Made by a program: the position numbers and the translations under genes. This document shows positions 8,072 through 14,477 of a stretch of 37,124 nt of DNA, one piece after another. Within the stretch, counting starts at the first letter, position 1; every line of letters starts with the position of its first letter. The stretch is from Spirochaetaceae bacterium (GTDB taxonomy: Bacteria; Spirochaetota; Spirochaetia; DSM-27196; PXBQ01): positions 1 through 37,124 of the forward strand of contig REEC01000062.1 of assembly GCA_007695285.1 (NCBI GenBank), read 5' to 3'. The notes below the pieces were generated by a model. That model worked only from the letters and a program-made list of their open reading frames with translations, searched no databases and was not told where the DNA came from.

Positions 8072-9582
8072 GGTGTTGTGTCTCCTGCTCCCTCTCCCCA
8101 CTCGTGCCGCACCTCGTAGCGCATCGCCTTCAACAGACTTCGGACCATCAGGACCATGACGACGGCGAACGGGAGCGCTGCGATGATTGCCATGCGCTGG
8201 AGGGCTTCCAGCCCGCCGGCGACCAGGAGCACCGCGGCCGCGGCCGACTGGATGATGCCCCAGATCACCTTTTTCGCGATTGGAGGATTGAGATTTCCGT
8301 TGGAGCTCATCATCGCGAGAACGTAAGTCGCGGAGTCGGCCGACGTGACGAAAAAGATCGTGAGCAGGATCACGGCCAAGATACTCAGCACGCCCGAGAG
8401 CGGATAGTAACTGAACAGCTCAAATAGGGCGCCGGGAACGTTCGCGACGGCCGCCGACGCGAACTCGATATCGAGCTGTAGTTCAAGGTGAAACGCGGCG
8501 CCGCCGAAGACCGCGAACCATAGAAAGGTAAGAAGCGCCGGAACGAGCAGTGCACCGAGCACGAACTCCCGAATCGTCCGCCCCCGCGAGATGCTCGCGA
8601 CGAAGAGGCCGACAAAAGGCGACCACGAGATCCACCACGCCCAGTAGAAAAGGCTCCACGACTTGGTCCACTCGTAACCCTCGAAGGGATTGGTGCTGAG
8701 GCTCAGCGTTAGGAGATCACCAAGATACTCGCCGAGCGTTGCGGCGAAGATATCCAGGATGTACGACGTCGGCCCGACCACGAGCATGAACGTCAGAAGA
8801 ATTATCGCGAGAAACACGTTCGTCCGACTCAGGATCTGCACGCCTCGGTCGATCCCACTCGCGCTCGAGATCATATAGAGGATGGTCACGATCGCGATCA
8901 CGACGAGCGTCGTCGCGGTGCCTTGCGGCAGCGGGATGACGCTCGAGACACCGCCGGTAATCTGTAGCGCGCCGAGACCCAAACTGGTTGCGACGCCGAA
9001 GACCGTCGCGAGGATCGCAAGGATATCGATCGCCTTACCGACCGTTCCGTAAACTCGGTCTCCGATGAGCGGGTAGAATGTGCTCGAGATGAGCGGTGGC
9101 ATTCCTCTGCGAAATGAGAAGTAGGCGATTGCCATGCTCATGACGATGTAGATGGCCCACGGGTGAAAACCCCAATGGAAGAAGCTGTGTTGCATCGCGA
9201 ACGCCGCCGCACGGCCGGATGCGCCGGCGATGTGTTCCGGAGGGTTCAGATAGTGGCTCATCGGCTCGGCCACTCCCCAGAAAATGAGTCCAATTCCCAT
9301 ACCGGCGGCGAACAACATGCTGAACCACGCGAAGTAGCTGTACTGCGGCTTCTCGTCGTCCGCACCGAGTTTGATCCGGCCGTACTTGCTCAACGCCGCG
9401 TACAGCGAGAACACCAGAAAGAAGAACGCGGCAAGAAGGTAACCCCATCCGAAGTTGTCGATAATCGCAGAATGAACGGTCTGCGATACTGCATCCATGC
9501 CGAGTGGGGAGATGATCCCTGCGGCTACAAACATCACGACTACCGCGACGGCCACGACAAAAACGATGTTCCGGGCAATCAT
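8068..9582 (-). CDS. BCCT family betaine/choline/carnitine transporter
   Basis: 504-residue secondary transporter with about 12 membrane helices. Family signatures are clear: the glycine-rich stretch AAGMGIGLIFWGVAEPMSHY in the third helix region, and the tryptophan-rich segment FYWAWWISWSPFVGLFVA followed by SRGRTIREF. The AGMGIG form of the glycine stretch resembles sodium-coupled members such as BetP rather than the sodium-independent CaiT type (established for the family, inferred here). Likely substrate is glycine betaine or a related quaternary ammonium osmolyte. AAGGAGG lies just before the ATG and forms the last codons of the upstream stress protein; stop and start overlap as ATGA. 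The C-terminal tail is short, unlike the long regulatory tail of BetP. Confidence 0.93.
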   Translation of the reverse strand: MIARNIVFVVAVAVVVMFVAAGIISPLGMDAVSQTVHSAIIDNFGWGYLLAAFFFLVFSLYAALSKYGRIKLGADDEKPQYSYFAWFSMLFAAGMGIGLIFWGVAEPMSHYLNPPEHIAGASGRAAAFAMQHSFFHWGFHPWAIYIVMSMAIAYFSFRRGMPPLISSTFYPLIGDRVYGTVGKAIDILAILATVFGVATSLGLGALQITGGVSSVIPLPQGTATTLVVIAIVTILYMISSASGIDRGVQILSRTNVFLAIILLTFMLVVGPTSYILDIFAATLGEYLGDLLTLSLSTNPFEGYEWTKSWSLFYWAWWISWSPFVGLFVASISRGRTIREFVLGALLVPALLTFLWFAVFGGAAFHLELQLDIEFASAAVANVPGALFELFSYYPLSGVLSILAVILLTIFFVTSADSATYVLAMMSSNGNLNPPIAKKVIWGIIQSAAAAVLLVAGGLEALQRMAIIAALPFAVVMVLMVRSLLKAMRYEVRHEWGEGAGDTTP

Positions 9583-10403
9583 CTTGCACCTCCTTCGGGC
9601 AGGTACGCTCGGCCGATAATGAATACGGAGCACGGAGCACTGTTCGCTACTTCCTCGGCGACCGAACCCATCATCGAGCCAAGAGCGTCCGGTCGGTCGG
9701 ATTTTCCCAACACCAGGAAGTCGGCGCCGTCTCGCCTGGCGACCCGGGAGATCTGCCGTCGGGGATTGCCAATAACCTCCATCTGAACGACCTTCTTGTA
9801 GTTGCCGGCGACTTCGTCGGCCAGACGGCCGAGGTTCTCTGTGCAGGTTCGGTGTGCCCTGCTTTCCGCCGTCGGATCCGGTGCGCGGTCCCGGACGGTG
9901 AGCAGAATCAACTCATCGGCGGTCAGTCCGGGAGTCTTGAGATACGGGACGACAAACCGGTCGGTATCTTTGAAGTTGGTCGGGTAGAGAACGCGAAAGT
10001 GATGCCCGTCGGCCCGGAATGCCCGGCTCTTGTGCACCAACACTGGAAGACTGCTGAGACGAATGACGTCTCTGGTGGTACTCCCGACGAGTGTTCGCTG
10101 TATCCAACTTTTTCGCTTCCAGGGGAAGCAGATGAAATCGGCGCCTTCCTCATCGGCGCTCGTGGCGATCTCGTACGCGGGCGACCCGGACCGAACGCGG
10201 CTGCCAACCTGTACGCCGGCCGTCTCGGCGATGCTGTCGGCCAACTGCCGTAAGCGGGTCTCGGCGGAACTGGAGACCGGGCCGGCGGCTACGTGAAGGA
10301 GCGACAGCCGTCGGGCCCCCAGGTTTCCGAGAAAATCGATCATCTCCGTGAGTCTTGAAACCGGCTCGCGAAACGAGACTGGAAGCAGTGCCGAGTCGAA
10401 CAC
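9579..10403 (-). CDS. Tandem-domain universal stress protein (UspA family)
   Basis: 274 residues with two Usp folds, about 1-130 and 135-270. Domain 1 begins MFDSALLPVSF and ends SSLPVLVHK. Domain 2 begins FRVLYPTNF and carries the nucleotide-binding signature region LGKSDRPDALGSMMGSVAEE followed by CSVFII, close to the ATP-binding G-2x-G-9x-G-S/T pattern. Domain 1 keeps only a degenerate form, a common split between a binding and a structural domain. GTG start with AAGGAGGA six bases upstream. It is first in an operon with a BCCT transporter. Usp proteins fused or coupled to transporters often sense ATP or the stress state and tune transport (known for some), which is the likely role here. 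Confidence 0.9.
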   Translation of the reverse strand: MFDSALLPVSFREPVSRLTEMIDFLGNLGARRLSLLHVAAGPVSSSAETRLRQLADSIAETAGVQVGSRVRSGSPAYEIATSADEEGADFICFPWKRKSWIQRTLVGSTTRDVIRLSSLPVLVHKSRAFRADGHHFRVLYPTNFKDTDRFVVPYLKTPGLTADELILLTVRDRAPDPTAESRAHRTCTENLGRLADEVAGNYKKVVQMEVIGNPRRQISRVARRDGADFLVLGKSDRPDALGSMMGSVAEEVANSAPCSVFIIGRAYLPEGGAR

Positions 10404-10437
10404 GTCGTCCTCCTTGCGGGAGTTTGATGTTTTTCAC

Positions 10438-10446
10438 ACCATAGCA
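10438..10446 (-). promoter_or_regulatory. Candidate extended -10 for USP-BCCT operon
   Basis: On the minus strand TGC-TATGGT forms an extended -10 about 35 bases before the GTG start of the stress protein. The region 17 bases upstream (TTCAAT) is a poor -35. Offered only as the best promoter candidate in the 79-base gap. Confidence 0.3.
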
Positions 10447-10482
10447 TCTGCACGAGTCCCATTGAAGGGGGCGCCGGGTACC

Positions 10483-11673
10483 CTACCGGGCCTCGCCGTG
10501 AATCAGTATGCCGGCGCCCTTACGGCGGCCGAAGTTGAACGCATCGTGGTGCGCCGGCGGCACCGCGAGCTCTTCGAGCTTCTCAAGGTCGATCTGCCAG
10601 CCGAGACCTGGACGGTCGCCCAGCACAACCTCGCCCCCCTCTATCCGGGAGTCGACGGTGAACCAGTTGTCCCGGCCGGCGTCCACAACCTCTATCATCA
10701 GATGGTTCGGGAGCGCCGCCGCGACGTGAGCGAGGTAGTTGCCGGGGGAGTTCATCACGGCGACCGGAATATTGAAGCCGTACGCGAGATCGGCGATCAT
10801 GAGCATCCCGGTGATCCCGCTGTGCCCGGAGTTCGGCTGAAGCACGTCGGCCGCGCCGTGCGTGAGCAGCGGCACGACCTCTTTTGGATCGTTCAGGTTT
10901 TCACCGGTGGCGACTTGAGCTTCAACGGCGCGCGAGACGCGCGCGAGTCCCTCGTAGTCCCATCGGTCGGCCGGCTCTTCGACCCAGAAGAGCGGCATCT
11001 CGCGCTCGAGCGTGCGGATGTAAGGAATCGCCTGCTTCGGGTTCCAGTACTCGTTCGAGTCCAGACAGATCAGCGGCTCGATCGGCGCGGCGGTCGGGCG
11101 GTCGGGCGAGCCGCCGCGTCCCCCCGGTACGGCCTTCGCGAGCTCCTCGTACATGATTCGCAGTCTGCGCAGGTCGCGCTCCGGGTCGAGCCCACCCTTG
11201 AGCTTTCCGGCGGTCACCCCTCGTGCCGCCATCCGCGCGTAGAATGAACGAAGTTCGTCGTCGCTGAGGCAGTAGCCGATGTCCGACGCGTACGCTCGCG
11301 CGCGGGGCTCTGAAGCGCCGAGCAGCTTCCAAAGCGGCCAACCGGCGGCCTTCGCCTTGAGGTCCCAGAGCGCGATGTCGATCGCAGCGATGGCGCCGGT
11401 AATGCTGCCGCGGTTTCCACCTTTGAAGACCTGATCCACCATCGACTTCCAGATCCCGCGTACGCCGGCCGGATCCTTCCCGACGACGAGCGGCGCGAGC
11501 GACTCGATCCCGGCTTCATTTCCGCCGATCGAAACGCCGGTGAGTCCTTCGTCGGTGTCGATGAAGACCGCGAGCCCCGCCCACTCCTGTCGGCCTTTGG
11601 GGAAGTTGGCGTCGGCGAACGGTCGGTCGGTGCGGTACCAGTACGGTTTAGTTCTAATCGCGGTTACGGTCAC
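10483..11673 (-). CDS. Enolase superfamily (mandelate racemase-like) enzyme
   Basis: 396-residue member of the mandelate racemase/muconate lactonising group. It has the N-terminal capping domain and the barrel residues: K157-L-K159 on strand 2, metal ligands D205 (CLDSNEYW), E232 (FWVEEP) and E258 (VATGEN). These enzymes abstract a proton next to a carboxylate, usually dehydrating or racemising sugar acids. The histidine that often acts as second base after the seventh strand is not seen; the segment reads AVMNSPGNYLAHVAAA. I chose the GTG at 11673, which has AGGAG seven bases upstream, over upstream ATGs at 11694 and 11736. Substrate unknown; the sugar-acid genes a few kb downstream suggest a related compound. 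Confidence 0.87.
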   Translation of the reverse strand: MTVTAIRTKPYWYRTDRPFADANFPKGRQEWAGLAVFIDTDEGLTGVSIGGNEAGIESLAPLVVGKDPAGVRGIWKSMVDQVFKGGNRGSITGAIAAIDIALWDLKAKAAGWPLWKLLGASEPRARAYASDIGYCLSDDELRSFYARMAARGVTAGKLKGGLDPERDLRRLRIMYEELAKAVPGGRGGSPDRPTAAPIEPLICLDSNEYWNPKQAIPYIRTLEREMPLFWVEEPADRWDYEGLARVSRAVEAQVATGENLNDPKEVVPLLTHGAADVLQPNSGHSGITGMLMIADLAYGFNIPVAVMNSPGNYLAHVAAALPNHLMIEVVDAGRDNWFTVDSRIEGGEVVLGDRPGLGWQIDLEKLEELAVPPAHHDAFNFGRRKGAGILIHGEAR

Positions 11674-11866
11674 GGCTTTGCTCCTGGTTTTCATCGTTAG
11701 GTTTGACGGCGCAATCGTCGGGAGACATCGTATCACACTCGGGTCGTTTGATCGTCCTTCTCAAATGGGGAAATGTTGAGCCGGGCAACAACAGGTGTAC
11801 GACCTCGGCAACTCGTTCTATCAGCGCATCGCTATATGTGGACGTGACGTGGCCTTACATCCTTAC

Positions 11867-11895
11867 TTGACGAAGAGCGCGCTTGGCGATATCAT
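11867..11895 (+). promoter_or_regulatory. Promoter of AbrB/PIN toxin-antitoxin operon
   Basis: TTGACG and TATCAT are separated by exactly 17 bases, about 20 bases ahead of the antitoxin ATG, which also has GAGGAG as SD. This is one of the best sigma-70 type promoters in the window. The rest of the 242-base gap behind the enolase gene shows nothing else that I can support. Confidence 0.7.
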
Positions 11896-11915
11896 TCACG
11901 TGAGGAGAGTCGACA

Positions 11916-12161
11916 ATGCTTTGCAAGTTGACCAGCAAGAATCAGCTCACGCTCCCGAAAGACGTTCTGCGCAACTGCGAGAACCAGGTCTACTTCGACG
12001 CCCGCTGGGAAGCCGGCCGGATTATTTTGGAGCCGGTGATAGTCACTCCGGTGGAGAGCCCCGAACTGGCGGCGATCAGAGACAGAATCGAGGCGTTGGA
12101 TCTCAGCGAGGACGACGTCGCGGACATGGTCGCAGAGGCCAGGCGTGCTTACGGTCCTTGA
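11916..12161 (+). CDS. AbrB/MazE-type antitoxin
   Basis: 81 residues. The N-terminus LTSKNQLTLPKDVL is the swapped-hairpin AbrB/SpoVT DNA-binding signature, followed by a short strand region (YFDARWEAGRIILEPV) and an acidic helical C-terminus (IEALDLSEDDVADMVAEARR) of the kind that docks onto and neutralises a PIN toxin. The stop overlaps the next gene by 17 bases, giving the classic antitoxin-first order. It is expected to bind its own promoter at 11867-11895 alone or with the toxin and repress it (known for the family). Confidence 0.9.
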   Translation: MLCKLTSKNQLTLPKDVLRNCENQVYFDARWEAGRIILEPVIVTPVESPELAAIRDRIEALDLSEDDVADMVAEARRAYGP

Positions 12162-12555
12162 CACCAACGTCGTGATATCGGCGCTGTTGTTTCGTGGCGA
12201 GACCGCAGCCATCTACCACTCGGTGATCACCGGTCGGATAATACCGTTGGTATGTCCGGCGATCCTGAGCGAGTACGTACGGGTGCTCGTTTACCCAAAA
12301 CTCAAGCTGAGTGACTCGGAGATTCGGTATCTCATCGACAATGAGATCGGCCGCTGGTTCCGGATGCTCACCGAAAAACTGCCAGACGACGTCTGGGTAC
12401 CGGAAGACCCGAGTGACGACCAATTCATCAACGCCGCTCGGGTCCGACCCGGGACCGTTCTCGTCAGCGGAGACCGGCACATCACCGATATCCGTGAATC
12501 ACTCCCCGTCCGCGTGCTGACAGCACGCGAGCTGATCGAGGAACTGCGGCGGTAG
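12145..12555 (+). CDS. PIN-domain toxin ribonuclease (COG1569 type)
   Basis: 136-residue PIN domain toxin of the group annotated as putative toxin-antitoxin component, PIN family. The acidic metal-binding residues are present: D6 in VLDTNVVISALLF, a glutamate in ILSEYVRVL, aspartates in DPSDDQFINAA and D in VSGDRHI. These would coordinate Mg or Mn for RNA cleavage. GTG start inside the end of the antitoxin frame. Length and motif order are complete, so the module looks intact. The RNA target cannot be inferred. Confidence 0.9.
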   Translation: MLTVLDTNVVISALLFRGETAAIYHSVITGRIIPLVCPAILSEYVRVLVYPKLKLSDSEIRYLIDNEIGRWFRMLTEKLPDDVWVPEDPSDDQFINAARVRPGTVLVSGDRHITDIRESLPVRVLTARELIEELRR

Positions 12556-12597
12556 CCGGTGCGATAGACATGGTATCCGACTCTGGTCGGAAGATAT

Positions 12598-12607
12598 TGA
12601 CTAGTCA
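12598..12607. promoter_or_regulatory. Palindrome upstream of decayed phd locus
   Basis: TGACTAGTCA is a perfect 10-base palindrome 34 bases before the start of the broken antitoxin. Phd-type antitoxins bind short palindromes in front of their own operons, so this may be a fossil operator. It could also arise by chance. Confidence 0.35.
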
Positions 12608-12641
12608 GACTATTCGGTTTGGTCTGGTCATGGAGGCAAAC

Positions 12642-12860
12642 ATGCGCGATTGGTCGCTGCGGGACGCGAAAGCGCGATTTCAGTGAGTTGGTGAGGACGT
12701 GCGTCGCGGAGGGCCCTCAAACGGTGACGCTGCACGGAAAGCCGACGGTTGTCGTCGTTCCGTTCGAGGAGTTTTTCGGGGTTAGCGGTACCGGAGAAAG
12801 CCTCAAGGACTTTCTGCTTTCCGCGCCCCGGGTTGATCTCGGTGTTACCCGTTCTCGCGA
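12642..12860 (+). pseudogene. Frameshifted Phd/YefM-type antitoxin
   Basis: ATG with GGAGG upstream opens MRDWSLRDAKARF, a typical Phd N-terminus, but the frame hits TGA at 12684-12686. Removing one T from the TTT at 12678-12680 restores ARFSELVRTCVAEGPQTVTL, then GKPTVVVVPFEEF and LKDFLLSAPRVDL, which is a standard Phd antitoxin body. The second part remains open in the shifted frame to 12867. Its final residues (GVTRSRD) run straight into toxin sequence in another frame. The call as a Phd relic is firm; whether the extra T is real or a sequencing slip cannot be told from here. Confidence 0.85.
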
Positions 12861-12934
12861 CGCGTAACACCGACCACTTTGCCGCGGCCGGAATCCAGAT
12901 AGTGAACCCGTGGCAGGACCCGAAACGGCCGTAG
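12858..12934 (+). pseudogene. C-terminal remnant of PIN toxin (VapC/FitB type)
   Basis: In the frame ending at the TAG at 12932-12934 the translation reads ATRNTDHFAAAGIQIVNPW followed by QDPKRP. This is the conserved end of VapC/FitB toxins (consensus TRN-x-DF-x-x-x-G-x-x-x-x-NPW). The whole rest of the PIN domain, including its catalytic acids, is missing. The junction with the Phd relic falls in CGCGACGCG. The simplest reading is an internal deletion of about 350 bases that fused the antitoxin tail to the last 25 or so toxin codons. Confidence 0.8.
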
Positions 12935-12939
12935 AATCG

Positions 12940-13194
12940 TCAGCGCCTGCCGATCACGACCCCGAGGATCGCTCCGAGCGCGATGCCGCCGGCACCCGTG
13001 AACAGGATGTTCCGGCGTATCTCGGCGAACTGACCGACGCTTTGCACAAACTGTCCGATCACATTCTGTGGGCTCCGGAACAGATCCCCGATCGGGATCA
13101 GGTTCCCTGTCACCGGCGCACGCGCAAAGATCAGGTACCCGACCACGAGCCCGACGACGCCAAAAATCACCGCCAAGCTGATTATCTTGCTCAT
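12940..13194 (-). CDS. Small two-helix membrane protein
   Basis: 84 residues with a hydrophobic helix at about 5-23 (LAVIFGVVGLVVGYLIFA) and a second, glycine-rich helix at 64-81 (ILFTGAGGIALGAILGVVIG), joined by a polar loop. Start ATG has GTGGAGA upstream. Its stop lies five bases from the toxin remnant on the opposite strand. It follows the dehydrogenase gene by 21 bases on the same strand, so the two are probably cotranscribed. I recognise no family. The glycine-zipper-like second helix suggests self-association in the membrane (inference). Confidence 0.65.
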   Translation of the reverse strand: MSKIISLAVIFGVVGLVVGYLIFARAPVTGNLIPIGDLFRSPQNVIGQFVQSVGQFAEIRRNILFTGAGGIALGAILGVVIGRR

Positions 13195-13215
13195 ATGTCT
13201 CCACCCTCCGGTTCG

Positions 13216-14283
13216 TTAAAACTTCACCCCGTACTTGATCACGGTCTCCGGCGCGGTCTCGATGCGGCGCCAGACGTCGGGCATATCGCCGATCGAGACG
13301 ATCGGGTCGATGATGCCGTGCAAATCGATACGCCGCCCGCGCAGTATCTCTACGATCGTCGTGTACGCGCGGTGTTCGTCCCACCGCGGGAAGTCGCGGG
13401 GCTCGTGACCCCAGCCGCAGCCGTGTGGAACGACGACCGTAAGCCGGTTGTGGTGGAACTCGCGCCCGAGCCAGAGACCCGTCGCCTCGCCCTGGTAAAA
13501 ACCGGCCGCGCAGACCGTTCCGCGCATCCGCGTCGCTTTGATCGCGGCCTCGAGAGCGCGGTAGCTGCCGGACGCCTCGATCGTGACATCGGCGCCGAGC
13601 CCGTCGGTCAGTTCGTGAATTCCGAGCGGCGCGTCGACCTTGGCCGGATCGATCGCCTCGACCGCGCCGTGTGCCTCGGCCCACGCGCGCCGGTTCGGGA
13701 GTGGATCGACCGCAATCACGCGGCTCGCGCCGGCGCGGTAGGCCATCTCTACCGCGATCAGCCCGATCGCGCCGAGCCCGATCACCGCGACCGTGTCGCC
13801 GAACCGGATGTTCGCCTCGCGGACCGCGTGGAACGAGACGTACGCGGGTTCGATGCAGAGCGCCTGAATTGGATCGGCGTCGCCGAGCTGCCAGACACGA
13901 TCGGCCTCGACGACGTTCTCGCTCGCGACCTTCATGAGCCCGACGACTCGGTCGCCGACCGAGAAGTCCGCCTTCACGTCGGCCCCGACCTCAACGACGC
14001 GACCGACCGCGGTCGTACCGAGTCTCATCGGCTGCGCGTACTCGCCGCTCGAAGGTCCCGTGGCGGCCGAAACGCCGTCCGACACCGCCGGGACGAACAT
14101 CCTCATCGTCTGGTCAAAATTCTGCCCTTGAAAGTTGAGCGCGTCGAAGATCGCGAGCGCGGTGCCGTGTTTCCCACTCGCGTACTCGGTCTCGACGCGG
14201 ACCTGACCCGGTAGCATTGGACCGGGTGTGAAGTCGCGAACCGCGAGAACGTGCGGCGCCGTCGCAACAAGCTCGTGTGCCAT
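13216..14283 (-). CDS. Medium-chain dehydrogenase lacking zinc ligands
   Basis: 355-residue MDR (alcohol dehydrogenase-like) protein. The Rossmann motif VAVIGLGAIGLIAVEMAY and the acidic end of strand 2 (VIAVDP) point to NAD preference. The region where zinc alcohol dehydrogenases have C-G-x-C-G-T/S-D reads ASGKHGTALA, and the usual GHE motif is replaced by LGTTAVGRVVEVG. No structural-zinc cysteine cluster exists. It therefore belongs to a zinc-free MDR branch or uses different ligands, such as the histidine in SGKHG. AGGAAGG precedes the ATG. It is divergent from the LarA-like operon and shares its control region, so it probably oxidises a polyol or sugar-acid intermediate of that pathway (inference). 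Confidence 0.85.
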   Translation of the reverse strand: MAHELVATAPHVLAVRDFTPGPMLPGQVRVETEYASGKHGTALAIFDALNFQGQNFDQTMRMFVPAVSDGVSAATGPSSGEYAQPMRLGTTAVGRVVEVGADVKADFSVGDRVVGLMKVASENVVEADRVWQLGDADPIQALCIEPAYVSFHAVREANIRFGDTVAVIGLGAIGLIAVEMAYRAGASRVIAVDPLPNRRAWAEAHGAVEAIDPAKVDAPLGIHELTDGLGADVTIEASGSYRALEAAIKATRMRGTVCAAGFYQGEATGLWLGREFHHNRLTVVVPHGCGWGHEPRDFPRWDEHRAYTTIVEILRGRRIDLHGIIDPIVSIGDMPDVWRRIETAPETVIKYGVKF

Positions 14284-14340
14284 CGGGTGCCTTCCTGTTC
14301 CGAGTGTCGAGTCTCTTCGATGATAGACGCAGCACGTCAG

Positions 14341-14362
14341 CGCGTCAACGCACGCGTCAACG
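14341..14362 (+). repeat. Two direct repeats 12 bases apart in control region
   Basis: CGCGTCAACG occurs at 14341-14350 and again at 14353-14362, a 12-base period, ending four bases before the candidate -35. A degenerate third unit overlaps the -35 at 14366. The position between the divergent dehydrogenase and LarA-like genes fits a binding site for an activator or repressor that contacts about one helical turn per monomer. No regulator gene is adjacent. Confidence 0.5.
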
Positions 14363-14365
14363 GAC

Positions 14366-14395
14366 GCGACAGACGACCGGAAATCGCGCTACAAT
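14366..14395 (+). promoter_or_regulatory. Candidate promoter of LarA-like/tartrate/sulfatase operon
   Basis: GCGACA (14366-14371) and TACAAT (14390-14395) are 18 bases apart. The -10 lies seven bases before an ATG at 14403, the same geometry as the other leaderless candidates in this window. Confidence 0.5.
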
Positions 14396-14402
14396 CGGAG
14401 GC

Positions 14403-14477
14403 ATGGACAGGGAGGAACGAGACATCATGAGAGCTTTTTGCTTCGACTACGGGACGCCGCGGGACGTGGAGCCGTGA
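14403..14477 (+). CDS. 24-codon leader ORF overlapping larA-like start
   Basis: Begins at the putative transcription start and encodes MDREERDIMRAFCFDYGTPR plus DVEP. Its TGA overlaps the GTG start of the LarA-like gene as GTGA, so translation of the leader would deliver ribosomes to the next start, which has no SD of its own. A second in-frame ATG at 14427 has GGAGG further upstream. The MRAF..YGTPRDVE segment also resembles the N-terminus of zinc alcohol dehydrogenases, so it may be a fossil of a lost gene. Expression is unproven. Confidence 0.4.
   Translation: MDREERDIMRAFCFDYGTPRDVEP

Noticed and set aside
11737..11866. Possible protein-coding relic ahead of the TA promoter
   Set aside because: A frame with YDLGNSFYQRIAI is open, but I recognise no family and it has no start signal.
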